NCBI GenBank assembly: GCA_963169045.1
Contig: CAUJDF010000093.1
Coordinates: 62,001-126,000, forward strand
DNA: 64,000 nt
DNA from: Myxococcota bacterium
Lineage (GTDB): Bacteria > Myxococcota_A > Bradymonadia > UBA7976 > UBA1532
Direction: 5' to 3'
Made by a program: the position numbers and the translations under genes. The notes under the pieces were generated by a model. The model did no database searches and was not told the DNA's origin. It saw nothing but the letters and a program-made list of their open reading frames with translations. This document shows, in pieces, positions 1 through 9,193 of this stretch (the stretch's first letter is position 1; each line of letters starts with the position of its first letter).

Positions 1-1613
1 GGGTAGTAGTGCTCGAGGATGCGCCCGTAGTCGTGGCCCTTGGTCGCCATGCCCATCGCCCCGTGCTGGCACATGCCGACACCGTGGCCGAAGCCGCCGC
101 CGGTGAACGTCCAGGCGTCGGCGGGACCGCCCGCCGGACCGCGGCGCTCCACCGTCCACAGGCCGCTCTTGAGGTTCCCGAGCAGGACCCGGTTCGGGTA
201 TTCGCCCTCGTGGACGTACGTGCCCTTCGTGCCGACGTACTCGATGGCCAGGACGCGCCCGCTGCGCCCGCGCCGCAGGGGACGCAGGTCGACGACAGCG
301 CCGATGTCCTTGATCTTGCTGACGGATCGGGTCACGTCGGCGCCGCTGCGCGTCGTCGTCCACCGGAAGACGCCGGCGCCCTGGCCGGTGACCTTGCAGA
401 ACGCCTCGGACGACGAGCGCAGGAAGGTGCCCACCGCGTCCTCGGTGATTGGGGACATGCCGGCCTCGCCGGGGGTGTCGGGCCGGCCCTGCAGGGCGGG
501 GTGCGGGCCACCGCCCCACGTGAGGTCGAACGCCTCGCCGTGGCCGCCGCACGCGGAGCTGTACACGGTGTCCACGAGGCCATGCCCGTCGAAGAGAAGC
601 TCGCCGCGGGTGTCGGCGACCGCCCGCGTGGTGCGGGCGGCGCGCCGGCCCACACCGGCGTAGACCTGGCAGTGGGTCTCCGCGCAGAGCACATAGGGGT
701 CGGCGCGGTGACGCGAGCCGACCTTGGCGAGCAGCTGGCCCCGGGCGGCGACCGCCTGCGCCCGCAGCGCGTCGAGCGGCGCGTTCGGAAAGAGCTCCGA
801 CGGCACCACTGCTTCGAGCAGGCGCTCGGCGCTGAGCACGTTGACGACGGCGAGGCGCCCGCCCTGGCCGATCGTGAAGTACACATCCCCCTCGTAGCTG
901 CGGCTCTCGCGGGTGATGCGCGGCGTGCCGTGGCCCACCTCGAGATCCGGCAGGTCGACGGCGGCGCCGCCTTCGGCGGACAGCCAGAGCACGTCGCGGG
1001 CGCGCACCTCGATGCCGCTGCGGGCCTCGCGGGCGACGATCCAGCCTTGCGGCCACTCGAGCGGCTCGGCGACGACCTCGCCGGGCAGGGGACGGCCGAC
1101 GGAGAGCGCCTGCGCGCGGGCGCGGGCCTCGGCCTCGGTGGGGCGCGGATCGACGGCCACCGTGAGCAGGCGGGTGTCGAGCGTGCGGCCCGCCAGGCCG
1201 ATCAGCGCGCCGGACTCGAACAGGCTCACGTCGTGGCCGTCCTTGCGCCAGCGCTCGCGGGCGGCGGCGGCGCGACCGACGTCGGCGGCGGGGACGCTCT
1301 CGACGGCGACCCAGTAGCGGCGCCTGCCGTCGGTCGGCGCCTCGACGGCGATCGTCCAGCGGGCGCCGGCCGGCGCCTTGACGCGGTGCCCCTCGTCGCC
1401 GCCGGGCAACAGCACGAGCGCCGAGCGGCTCGTCGCCACCACCGGACCCGCGCCCTCGCTGACGCGCACGCTGACGAGCGGCTCGCCCTTGCGATCGAAG
1501 ACGACTGCCTTGGTGTAGAGCGCCGCCAGTCGGTCCTTTCGCGTCATCTCGAACGCGGGCGCGACCGATGGAAGCAGGCAGGCGGCGATGCAGGCGAGCA
1601 AGCGTCGAGTCAA
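1..1613 (-). CDS. SpoIID/LytB-domain secreted protein (C-terminus cut by window edge)
   Basis: The minus-strand frame reads a signal peptide followed by a SpoIID/LytB domain from about residue 255. Diagnostic pieces are VPSELFP, LDALRAQAVAAR, CQVYAG and, near the window edge, GHGVGMCQHGAMGMA followed by ILEHYYP. SpoIID-type domains bind or cut denuded glycan in peptidoglycan, or activate amidases, so this is probably a periplasmic wall enzyme. The start is TTG at 1613: an in-frame TAA lies eight codons upstream, a GCGAGG precedes the TTG, and only this start gives the signal sequence LTRRLLACIAACLLPSVAPA. The next Met (ATG at 1547) would lose it. The first ~250 residues look like a beta-rich region with an SPOR-like repeat character, which I cannot assign firmly. 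About 537 codons are visible and the stop lies outside. It is divergent from the 5'-nucleotidase across 53 bp. The family is best known from sporulation, but nothing else here suggests endospores. Confidence 0.85.
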   Translation of the reverse strand, partial: MTRRLLACIAACLLPSVAPAFEMTRKDRLAALYTKAVVFDRKGEPLVSVRVSEGAGPVVATSRSALVLLPGGDEGHRVKAPAGARWTIAVEAPTDGRRRYWVAVESVPAADVGRAAAARERWRKDGHDVSLFESGALIGLAGRTLDTRLLTVAVDPRPTEAEARARAQALSVGRPLPGEVVAEPLEWPQGWIVAREARSGIEVRARDVLWLSAEGGAAVDLPDLEVGHGTPRITRESRSYEGDVYFTIGQGGRLAVVNVLSAERLLEAVVPSELFPNAPLDALRAQAVAARGQLLAKVGSRHRADPYVLCAETHCQVYAGVGRRAARTTRAVADTRGELLFDGHGLVDTVYSSACGGHGEAFDLTWGGGPHPALQGRPDTPGEAGMSPITEDAVGTFLRSSSEAFCKVTGQGAGVFRWTTTRSGADVTRSVSKIKDIGAVVDLRPLRRGRSGRVLAIEYVGTKGTYVHEGEYPNRVLLGNLKSGLWTVERRGPAGGPADAWTFTGGGFGHGVGMCQHGAMGMATKGHDYGRILEHYY

Positions 1614-1666
1614 CGGCGGCCTCGCGGCGTGTTAAGCTCGGCCGTCGACGTTTTGCAAGGATTTCC

Positions 1667-3184
1667 GTGAGGAACGGGCCCCACGACGACGCAGCCGAAG
1701 GCGAGGGACTGCCGCTGGACCTGACGGGCATGCTCGAGCCCGGCATCCCCAGCGATCCGAAGCGCGGCATCTACGTCAACCGCAACCTCAACATGGCGAA
1801 GATCGCCGCCGTCGGCTTCGACATGGACTACACCGTCGCGCCGTACGACCAGCCGGCGATGAACGAGCTCTCGGTGCGCGCCACGCTCGAGAAGCTCATC
1901 CGCGACCGCGGCTACCCCGAGGAGCTGCGCAGCGTGCGGCTCGATCCGGCGTTCATCATCCGCGGCCTCGCGGTCGACAAGGAGGAGGGCAACATCTTCA
2001 AGATGGACTGCCACCGCCACGTCGGCCGCTGCTACCACGGCTACCGGCCGGTGCCCGACCAGCGCCGCCGCGAGCTCTACGGCACCAAGGCGATCAAGTT
2101 CGGCAGCGGCGAGCGCTTCGCGTGGATCGACACCCTCTTCAGCCTGCCCGAGGCGACGATGCTCGCCGGCATCATCGAGCACTGGGAGGGGCAGGGGCGT
2201 CGCATGCCGTGGACCTACCGGCAGCTCTTCGACGACATCCGCGCGAGCATCGACGAGGCGCACCGCGACAACTCGATGAAGCGCGAGATCGTGGCGCACC
2301 TGCCGCAGTTCATCGAGCGCGATCCCGACCTGCCGCCGACGCTGCACAAGCTGCGCAGCGCGGGGAAGAAGCTCTTCCTGCTGACGAACAGCGAGTTCGC
2401 CTACACGCAGGCGGTGATGAGCTACCTGCTCGACGGCGCGCTGCCGCGCTACCGCAGCTGGCACCAGTACTTCGACGCGGTGGTGGTGAGCGCCGCGAAG
2501 CCGGCCTTCTTCACCGGGGACGCGCCCTTCCAGCTGCTCGACGCCGACGGGCACCCGGTCGGCCAGCCCAAAACGCTGGAGCGCGGCCGCGTCTACGCCG
2601 GCGGCAACGTGCGCGACTTCGAGCGCATGGCGGAGCTGACGGGCGACCGCATCCTCTACGTCGGCGACCACATCTACGGCGACATCCTGCGGTCGAAGAA
2701 GAGCAGCATCTGGCGCACCGCGCTGATCATTCAGGAGATGGAGGAGGCGATCCAGCTCGGCGCCGAGCACCGGGAGGCGCTCCACCGCATCCAGCAGCTC
2801 GAAGACGCGGTGATCAAGCTCGATCAGGAGATCAACTACCACCTGACGCTGGTGAAGTCGCTGGCGCGGCTCGAGGTGCTGACGGGCCCCGAGGCGGTGG
2901 TGATCGAGAGCACCCGCGAGCAGGCGCGCAAGAAGGTGGAGCGCAAGCGCGCCTTGCTGCGGCAGACGCTCCAGGAGCTCGAGGCGCTCGAGGGCACCAC
3001 CGACGCGCACTTCAACCCCTACTGGGGCCGTCTCTTCCGCGAGGAGAACGAGCGCAGCCAGTTCGGCGGTCAGGTCGAGGACTTCGCCGACGTCTACACG
3101 AGCCGCGTCAGCAACTTCCTCGCCTACTCGCCGGTGCAGTACTTCCGCGCCCCCCGCGACGTGATGCCCCACGAGCGCGGCTGA
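1667..3184 (+). CDS. HAD-IG family 5'-nucleotidase (cytosolic purine nucleotidase-like)
   Basis: A 505-residue cytoplasmic HAD phosphatase of the cN-II/NT5C2 type, expected to hydrolyse purine nucleoside 5'-monophosphates. HAD motif I is FDMDYT (residues ~51-56), with the nucleophilic Asp and the family-specific Tyr. Motif II is LLTNSEF (~237). The Lys of motif III is in SAAKPAFF (~277). Motif IV is YVGDHIYGDIL (~331). An HxHVGRCYHGY segment between I and II also fits the family, and the C-terminal third is helical and charged. The chosen start is GTG at 1667, preceded by AAGGA at about six bases. Longer readings up to 1568 run into the start of the divergent SpoIID gene and look unlike protein. 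The assignment to the family is firm; the substrate is inferred from it. Confidence 0.9.
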   Translation: MRNGPHDDAAEGEGLPLDLTGMLEPGIPSDPKRGIYVNRNLNMAKIAAVGFDMDYTVAPYDQPAMNELSVRATLEKLIRDRGYPEELRSVRLDPAFIIRGLAVDKEEGNIFKMDCHRHVGRCYHGYRPVPDQRRRELYGTKAIKFGSGERFAWIDTLFSLPEATMLAGIIEHWEGQGRRMPWTYRQLFDDIRASIDEAHRDNSMKREIVAHLPQFIERDPDLPPTLHKLRSAGKKLFLLTNSEFAYTQAVMSYLLDGALPRYRSWHQYFDAVVVSAAKPAFFTGDAPFQLLDADGHPVGQPKTLERGRVYAGGNVRDFERMAELTGDRILYVGDHIYGDILRSKKSSIWRTALIIQEMEEAIQLGAEHREALHRIQQLEDAVIKLDQEINYHLTLVKSLARLEVLTGPEAVVIESTREQARKKVERKRALLRQTLQELEALEGTTDAHFNPYWGRLFREENERSQFGGQVEDFADVYTSRVSNFLAYSPVQYFRAPRDVMPHERG

Positions 3185-3286
3185 ATCCCATTCATTGGAC
3201 GGTGGAGCCGGAGGGGGATTCCCGAGTAGAATCCCGCGCTCATCGCATGGGTCCGGGTGGCGCCCGGGCCGAGGGGAGACGGGGCG

Positions 3287-5464
3287 ATGCACGTGGGGCG
3301 GGGATGGATCGCAGCGCTGGCGCTGGCTTCAGTGTTCGTGGCCTGCAAGGACGAGAGCGGCGGCGGTGACGACCCCCCGGCGGGCGACACCGACTCCGGT
3401 CCCGGCCCGCGCGGGGGCGGCGCCGGCGGCGACCGTGGGGTCGGCGGCGGCGGCGGGTCCGGCGGCGAGGGCGCCGGCGGGTCCGGCGGCGAGGGCGGCG
3501 CGGGCGGCGGCGGTCCGGTCGGCGGCGCAGGCGGCGAAGGCGGCGGCGGCGGCGGCGGCGCGGGCGGAGCGGCCGGCAGCGGCGGCGACGGCGGGGCCGG
3601 CGGCACGGGCTTCACCTGCGATCCCGGCCAGCAGCGGTGCCTGAACGAGGGCGAGCCGTTCGTCCAGGTCTGCAACGACGAGGGTCGCTGGGCCATCGAG
3701 CCGTGCGCCCCCGGCGGCGTCTGCGTCGGCAGCGCCTGCCTCCCCGATCCGGCGACCTGCGCGGGCGCGGATCGCATCTGCGCCAGCCGCGACACGCCGG
3801 CGGTCTGTCACCCCGGCGAGTCGTGGGAGCTCTTGCCGGCCTGCCCCGACGGCGACGTCTGCTTCGAGGGCGAGTGCGTCACCCGCGCCTGCGCGCAGGC
3901 CGCGGCGAGGCGCAGCTACCTCGGCTGCGACTACTTCGCCGCCGAGCTGCCGAACACGGCCATGGATCCGGCCGCCGGCACCACGCCCGATTCGCCCGTC
4001 GGCGTCGTCATCGCCAACCCCAGCGCCGACGCCCCGGTCGACGTGCGGGTGCTCGGCCCCGACGGTCGCCCGGCGCAGCTCATCGACCGTCGCGTGATCG
4101 GGGTGCCGAACATCCCCGGCGTCTTCATCAACGAGCCGCCGCACACCGTCAGCTCCGAGGTGCGCGACGCGACCGGGCGCGTGGTCGTGCCCGACATCGG
4201 CCGCGCCGATCCGGTGACCATCCCGCCGGGCGGCACAGGGACGTTCCTGCTGCCGCGCAGCGGACCGCCGCCGACGACGTCGGGCGTGTGGCGCTCGGCG
4301 CACCGCATCCGGACGACCGGCCCGGTGGCCGCGTACCAGTTCGCGCCGCTGTGCTGCAACTACAGCTTCTCGAACGACGCCAGCCTGCTGTTCCCCGTGA
4401 CGGCGCTGGGCACGGCATACAAGTTCCTCGGCGTGCCGACGTGGCAGGTGCCCGGCGATCTCGAGGGCAGCTCGTCGACGATCGCGATCATCGGCACCGC
4501 CGACGACACCGAGGTGCAGATCCAGCTCCCGCCCCGGGTCAACATCGTCCCCGAGGGGGGCCGCGCCGGCCGCCTGACGACGGCGGGCAACGGGGTGACG
4601 GCGCGCATCGGCGCCCACGAGGTGCTGCTGGTGCAGTCGGGCTTCGCGCAGGGCTTCGGCGGCAACCCGCCCGATCTGAGCGGCGCGACGATCACCACCG
4701 ACAAGCCGGTGGCCACGTTCAGCAGCCACCTGTGCTCGTTCTACCCGCAGATGCTGTCGGCCTGCGACCACCTCGAAGAGCAGCTCTTCCCCACCGGCAC
4801 GTGGGGCACCACGTTCGTGCTCGTGCCCACGGTGCGGCGGGCGCAGAACAACCGCGCCGCCGAATACACCTACTGGAAGATCATGGCCGAGCGGCCCGGC
4901 ACCCGGGTGACGCTCAGCCTGCCGTTCAACGACCTGCAGCCGCAGCGCCCCGGCTTCCCCGGCGTGCCCGACTGCCGCGACAAGCTCGCCGATCCGACGA
5001 CGCTGGTGCTCGACGGCCCGGGCTTCTGCGAGTTCGGCACGCGCATGCCGGTGCAGATCCAGGGCGACGGCAAGATGATGGTGATGGGCATCATCAGCGG
5101 GCAGGAGTCGACCGGCCTCAACGAGGCGGGCGCCCACGCCGGTGACCCGTCGATCTTCCTCGTCCCACCCGACCTCCAGTACCGCGACGACTACGCCTTC
5201 CTGACGCCGGGTACCTACGCGAACGACTACCTCACGGTGGTGGCCGACGCGGACACCGAGCTCCTGCTCGACGGACAGCCGCTGTCGCTCGCCGGAGGCG
5301 ACACGCAGGGCGTCCCGGGCAGCAACCGCGTGTTCCGCCACGTGACCCTCACGGACGGTCCCCACCGCATCACGGGCACCAAGCCGTTCGCCATCCTGGT
5401 GTTCGCCTTCGATGACTGGGTCAGCTACGCTTTCACGGGTGGGCTCAACCTCGAGAAGCGTTGA
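3287..5464 (+). CDS. IgGFc-binding-domain lipoprotein with Gly-rich linker (first of pair)
   Basis: A 725-residue predicted lipoprotein. The signal MHVGRGWIAALALASVFVAC has its lipobox Cys at position 20. A Gly-Gly-X low-complexity linker follows (~24-115), then Cys-rich motifs of the type CDPGQQRCLN and CVGSACLPD (~118-205). The large C-terminal part (~215-720) matches the IgGFc_binding N-terminal domain family, with YQFAPLCCNYSFSNDASLL, ATFSSHLCSFYP, CDHLEEQLFPTGTWGT and YAFLTPGTYANDYL. The domain is common in Myxococcota surface proteins; its ligand in bacteria is not known and the name comes from the human FCGBP protein. The start is ATG 3287 with GAGGGGAG upstream; the in-frame GTG at 3257 would bury the signal peptide. 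Its 3' end overlaps the paralogue that follows, so the two are probably translated together. Likely exposed on the outer membrane. Confidence 0.85.
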   Translation: MHVGRGWIAALALASVFVACKDESGGGDDPPAGDTDSGPGPRGGGAGGDRGVGGGGGSGGEGAGGSGGEGGAGGGGPVGGAGGEGGGGGGGAGGAAGSGGDGGAGGTGFTCDPGQQRCLNEGEPFVQVCNDEGRWAIEPCAPGGVCVGSACLPDPATCAGADRICASRDTPAVCHPGESWELLPACPDGDVCFEGECVTRACAQAAARRSYLGCDYFAAELPNTAMDPAAGTTPDSPVGVVIANPSADAPVDVRVLGPDGRPAQLIDRRVIGVPNIPGVFINEPPHTVSSEVRDATGRVVVPDIGRADPVTIPPGGTGTFLLPRSGPPPTTSGVWRSAHRIRTTGPVAAYQFAPLCCNYSFSNDASLLFPVTALGTAYKFLGVPTWQVPGDLEGSSSTIAIIGTADDTEVQIQLPPRVNIVPEGGRAGRLTTAGNGVTARIGAHEVLLVQSGFAQGFGGNPPDLSGATITTDKPVATFSSHLCSFYPQMLSACDHLEEQLFPTGTWGTTFVLVPTVRRAQNNRAAEYTYWKIMAERPGTRVTLSLPFNDLQPQRPGFPGVPDCRDKLADPTTLVLDGPGFCEFGTRMPVQIQGDGKMMVMGIISGQESTGLNEAGAHAGDPSIFLVPPDLQYRDDYAFLTPGTYANDYLTVVADADTELLLDGQPLSLAGGDTQGVPGSNRVFRHVTLTDGPHRITGTKPFAILVFAFDDWVSYAFTGGLNLEKR

Positions 5465-7520
5465 GACCGCGCTCGGCGCGGCGCTCCTGCTCTTGACCGC
5501 GTGCGGCGAGTCACGAGACGGCGCGCCCGAGGCGGCCGAGGTCGGCGTCTCCGTCGTCGACGCCGCGCCGGACGCCGCTCCGCCGCCCGACGCGCTGCCG
5601 CTCTGGGACTTCGGGCCCGCCGACGCCGCGCGCCCTGCAGACGCCGCGCGCGACCTCGACTTCGCCCCACGCCCCGACGCCGCTCCGGTCTGCGACCCGA
5701 CGGCCCCGCCGGCGTGCGCGCCCGGCGAACCGAACGTCGTCCGCGGCTGCTCGCCCGACGGTCGCACGATCCTCGACACCGCCTGTCCCGACGGCGAGAT
5801 CTGCCAGGAGGGGATCTGTGCCGTGCCCGGCCGCGACTGCCGTCGCGGACAGCGCACCTGCCTGGCCGACGGCACGCCTGCCGAGTGCGAGGAGGGGTCG
5901 GGGTGGCGACCCGCGGCCGCCTGCGGCGAGGACACACGGTGTTTCCGCGGCGAGTGCCTCACCCACGCCTGCGCCGACGCTGCCGATCGCCGCGCCTACC
6001 TCGCCTGCGACTATTGGCCGGTCGACCTGCCGGCGCTGCGCTACGCCGGCCCCGGCGAGGCCCATCCCGACTCGCCGCTCGGTGTCGTCCTCGTCAATCC
6101 GGACGCGGACCGGCCGGTGCGCGTGTGGGCCTTCGGACCGGACGGCGAGATCGGGTCGCTCGTCGCGAGCTACCTGATGACACCGCCGCGCGGCGACGAC
6201 GACGTCCCCGCCGGCCTGTACCAGGACGTCAACCTGCGCTCGCAGGTGCACGCCACCGACGGCACCGTGCTCGTGGGCGGCCTCGAGCGCGCCGACGGCG
6301 TCGAGGTGCCGCCCGGTGGCATGCTGCGCCTGCTGCTGCCCCGATCGGCGCCCGGCGGTCGCGACTCCGGCGTGGCGCGCACGGCGTGGCACGTGCGCAG
6401 CGACCGCCCGATGGGCGCCTATCAGTTCAGCCCGCTGTGCTGCAACTACAGCTTCAGCAACGACGCCAGCCTGCTCCTGCCCGCGTCGACGCTCGGCGAG
6501 GCGTACCGCTTCATCGGCGTGCCGAGCCAGGGCGGCGCCACGCAGGCGCTGACCATCGTCGCGCTCACCGACGACACCGAGGTCCGGCTGCGCTTCCCGG
6601 AGGCCTCCGTCGTCGCGCCGGATCCGGCCGGGCGGCTCACGGTGGCCGGGCGCGAGTCGGTCCTGCGCCTCGCGGCCCACGAGGTGCTCACGGTGCAGGC
6701 CGGCTTCGGCCCGATCACCGCGCTCCAGCGGGACCTGACCGGCACGCGGATCGAGAGCAGCATGCCGGTGGCGGTCTTCAGCAGCCACCAGTGCGCCCGT
6801 TACCCCGAGGGCGTGCCGGCCTGCGACCACCTCGAAGAGCAGCTCCTGCCGGCGGGCACCTGGGGGCGCGGGTTCGTGCTCACGCCGCCAGCGCCGCGCG
6901 GGCGTCCGGCGCCGGAGACCGAGGCGACCTGGTGGCGCATGCTCGCCGATCGCGACGAGACGAGCGTCACGTTCGCGGTGCCCTACGCCGAGCTGGCGCC
7001 GCTGCCGCCGGGCAACCGCGGCACGCCCGACTGCGCGGACCACCTCGTCGACGAGCGCACGGTGCGCCTCGGACCGGGCGAGTCGTGCGAGCTCGGCACC
7101 CGCGCCGCCGTCCGTCTCGACGCCACCGCGCCGCTGCTCGTCGTCGGGCTGTTCGGCGGGCAGGGGACGACCGGCATCGCCTCGCCCTATGGCGCGCAGG
7201 CCGGCGATCCGTCGCTGTTCGTGGTGCCGCCGGCCCGGCAGTACCGGACCGACTACGCCTTCCTCACGCCGTCGACGTACGCGCGCAACTACGCGACCCT
7301 CATCGTCGAGCCCGGCGCGACGCTGACGCTCGACGGGCGGGACCTGCCGCTCGACGCCGCGCAACCGGTGCCCGGCGACGTCCGCCGCTTCCTGCACGTG
7401 GACGTGCGCCGCGGCGCCCACCGCATCACCGGCAGCCGCCCCTTCGGCATCGTGCTGTACGCGTTCGACGACTTCGTCAGCTACGCGTTCACCGGCGGGC
7501 TCGACCTTCGCAAGGAATGA
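5439..7520 (+). CDS. IgGFc-binding-domain lipoprotein with Asp-Ala-Pro linker (second of pair)
   Basis: Paralogue of the preceding gene, 693 residues. It shares the same order of blocks: YQFSPLCCNYSFSNDASLL, AVFSSHQCARYP, CDHLEEQLLPAGTWG and YAFLTPSTYARNYA. The lipobox is LLLTAC with Cys at 22. Its linker is Pro-Asp-Ala rich instead of Gly rich, so linker type has changed while the domain was kept. The start is either GTG 5439 (chosen, gives a compact signal peptide) or ATG 5412; no good ribosome site is seen for either. The reading frame begins 26 bases inside the end of the upstream gene, which suggests translational coupling. A stem-loop with a T run covers its stop codon (terminator at 7515). 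Function unknown beyond probable surface display; duplication of the upstream gene is the simplest origin. Confidence 0.83.
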   Translation: MGSTSRSVETALGAALLLLTACGESRDGAPEAAEVGVSVVDAAPDAAPPPDALPLWDFGPADAARPADAARDLDFAPRPDAAPVCDPTAPPACAPGEPNVVRGCSPDGRTILDTACPDGEICQEGICAVPGRDCRRGQRTCLADGTPAECEEGSGWRPAAACGEDTRCFRGECLTHACADAADRRAYLACDYWPVDLPALRYAGPGEAHPDSPLGVVLVNPDADRPVRVWAFGPDGEIGSLVASYLMTPPRGDDDVPAGLYQDVNLRSQVHATDGTVLVGGLERADGVEVPPGGMLRLLLPRSAPGGRDSGVARTAWHVRSDRPMGAYQFSPLCCNYSFSNDASLLLPASTLGEAYRFIGVPSQGGATQALTIVALTDDTEVRLRFPEASVVAPDPAGRLTVAGRESVLRLAAHEVLTVQAGFGPITALQRDLTGTRIESSMPVAVFSSHQCARYPEGVPACDHLEEQLLPAGTWGRGFVLTPPAPRGRPAPETEATWWRMLADRDETSVTFAVPYAELAPLPPGNRGTPDCADHLVDERTVRLGPGESCELGTRAAVRLDATAPLLVVGLFGGQGTTGIASPYGAQAGDPSLFVVPPARQYRTDYAFLTPSTYARNYATLIVEPGATLTLDGRDLPLDAAQPVPGDVRRFLHVDVRRGAHRITGSRPFGIVLYAFDDFVSYAFTGGLDLRKE

Positions 7521-7537
7521 AAATCATTCATCTTTTT
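7515..7537 (+). terminator. Rho-independent terminator between convergent genes
   Basis: GAATGA, a three-base AAA loop, TCATTC and then ATCTTTTTG. The stem contains the stop codon of the IgGFc-domain gene, and the T run covers the region just past the stop of the opposing aminopropyltransferase gene. The inverted repeat works in both directions, but the T tract favours the plus strand. The AT content contrasts sharply with the surrounding coding DNA. Confidence 0.75.
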
Positions 7538-9186
7538 GTGTCGCCGGGGAAGAGGTCCGGGCCGGACAGCGGCTCGCCTTCGACGTAGAGCGGCAGCACG
7601 CGCGGGTCGAGCCGCGTGGAGACGACGGGGTCGCCCTCGGGGCGCGCCAGGGAGGGCGCGAAGACCGCGGCGGCGGCGAGGCCCTCGGCCGTGAGCCATC
7701 GCGTGCTCACCGGGGGGGCGCCGGCGGGGCGCGGCACGGCGTCGCGGCGGCCGATCACGAAGCCCCACTCGCCGAAGTTGGGCACCTGCGCGTGCAGGGG
7801 CAGCACCGCGAGATCGGAGGCAGCCATCGTGTCGACGACGCACCAGAAGGCGCGCCGCTGCGTGTACGGGCTGCCCGCCTGCGCCACGATCACGCCGCCC
7901 GGCCGCAGCCGCGCGCGCGCCTGCCGGTAGAACTCGAGGCTGAACAGCTTCGCGAGGTCCGCCGAGCGCGGATCGGGGAAGTCGGCGATGATCGCGTCCC
8001 ACGGTCCGGTGAGGTCGCGCAGGAAGGCGTCGGCGTCGAGGTGGACGACGCGCACCTCCCCGATGGCCGCCTCGCGCCCGCGCAGCGCGTCGCGGGGGCG
8101 TTCGGCGGCCTTCACCACCGGCTCGGCGGCCCCGGCGGTGACGCCCGCGGCGTCGACGTCGACCACCCTCGCGTCGGCCAGCGCGCCGCCGTTGAGCGCC
8201 ACGAGCGGCGGGTACTCGCGCGCCAGCCGCGTCATCTCCGGGTCGAGGTCGACGAGGGTCACCCGCTCCACGGAGGGCCACTTCAGCACCTCGCGGACGG
8301 CGAGCCCATCGCCGCCGCCAAGCACCAGCACGTGCCGCGGCGGCGTCTCGAGCGCCATCAGCGCAGGGTGCACGAGAACCTCGTGGTAGATGTGCTCATC
8401 CTCGCTGTCGAACTGCAGGTGCCCGTTGAGGTACAGGCTCATCCGCGGTCCGCGCCCGGTGATCACGATGTCCTGGTAGGGCGAGCGTGAGTGGTACTGG
8501 ATCGGATCGCGAAACAGCTGCTGTCGGGCCTCATCGATCAGCATCGGACTCGCCGTGGTGAGGCCGACGAGGCCCGCGAGGGCCGCCAAGAGCGTGCCCA
8601 CGAGCAGTCGCCGTCGTCGCAGGCGCTTCCAGAGCACCACCAGGGTCGCCGCCGCGACGCCGAGGTTCGCGAGGCCGAGCAACAGGCCGATGCGATCGAG
8701 CGGGAGCGCCGGGAGGAGGACGAACGCCCATAGGAGCGCGCCGAGGAGCGCGCCGACGTAATCGAGCGAGAAGACGTCGGCCACGTTGTCGCGCAGGTCC
8801 GGCCGCCACTCCTGGTTGATCCGCATGAGCATGGGGATCTCGAGCCCGATGCCGAAGCCGATGGCGAGCGCCAGCGAGTACAGCGCGAGGTGAAAGTGCT
8901 CGAGCCACGCGAAGGCAAGGTACAGCAGCACCGCCGACGAGCCCCCGAGGGCGCCGAGGGCGATCTCGGCGAACACGAACAGGTCGGCGACGTCGTTGCG
9001 CACGGCGCGCTGGGCCCAGCCGGCGAGGCCCATCGCGAACAGCATCAGCGCGATGATCAGGCTGAACTGCTCGACGGAGTTGCCGAGCAGGTGGCTCGCG
9101 AGCGTCGACAGGCAGTACTCGTAGACCAGCCCCGAGCCGCCGAGGAACAGGACGACCCCGGCGAGGAACCAACGGGTGCGGCGCAC
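7528..9186 (-). CDS. membrane-fused polyamine aminopropyltransferase (spermidine synthase family)
   Basis: A 552-residue protein with about six to seven transmembrane segments in residues 1-215, then a class I methyltransferase-like aminopropyltransferase domain. In the enzyme part, YHEVLVHPALM matches the spermidine synthase substrate loop, VLVLGGGDGLAVREVL is the SAM-binding loop, TLVDLDPEMTRLA follows the acidic residue that binds the ribose, and DFPDP stands where soluble enzymes have the catalytic D-x-x-D-P. It should transfer aminopropyl from decarboxylated SAM to a polyamine or another amine at the membrane. The start is GTG 9186, seven bases after the upstream stop. It is the last gene of a four-gene operon with the double DUF350 protein, a coiled-coil protein and a DUF4178 protein. 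No SAM decarboxylase is in view, so the cell must supply decarboxylated SAM from elsewhere, or the product differs from spermidine. Confidence 0.85.
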   Translation of the reverse strand: MRRTRWFLAGVVLFLGGSGLVYEYCLSTLASHLLGNSVEQFSLIIALMLFAMGLAGWAQRAVRNDVADLFVFAEIALGALGGSSAVLLYLAFAWLEHFHLALYSLALAIGFGIGLEIPMLMRINQEWRPDLRDNVADVFSLDYVGALLGALLWAFVLLPALPLDRIGLLLGLANLGVAAATLVVLWKRLRRRRLLVGTLLAALAGLVGLTTASPMLIDEARQQLFRDPIQYHSRSPYQDIVITGRGPRMSLYLNGHLQFDSEDEHIYHEVLVHPALMALETPPRHVLVLGGGDGLAVREVLKWPSVERVTLVDLDPEMTRLAREYPPLVALNGGALADARVVDVDAAGVTAGAAEPVVKAAERPRDALRGREAAIGEVRVVHLDADAFLRDLTGPWDAIIADFPDPRSADLAKLFSLEFYRQARARLRPGGVIVAQAGSPYTQRRAFWCVVDTMAASDLAVLPLHAQVPNFGEWGFVIGRRDAVPRPAGAPPVSTRWLTAEGLAAAAVFAPSLARPEGDPVVSTRLDPRVLPLYVEGEPLSGPDLFPGDTKR

Positions 9187-9193
9187 GGGCGGG

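Noticed and set aside
1610-3292. 560-residue minus-strand open frame opposite the 5'-nucleotidase
   Set aside because: The plus-strand protein has all four HAD motifs; the minus frame has none.
3329-5962. 877-residue minus-strand open frame across the IgGFc genes
   Set aside because: Antisense shadow, Arg/Ala/Gly repeats, overlapping two well-supported genes.
7515-7529. Fur-box-like palindrome AATGA-x-TCATT
   Set aside because: It lies at facing gene ends with a T run, not in a promoter; a terminator explains it better.
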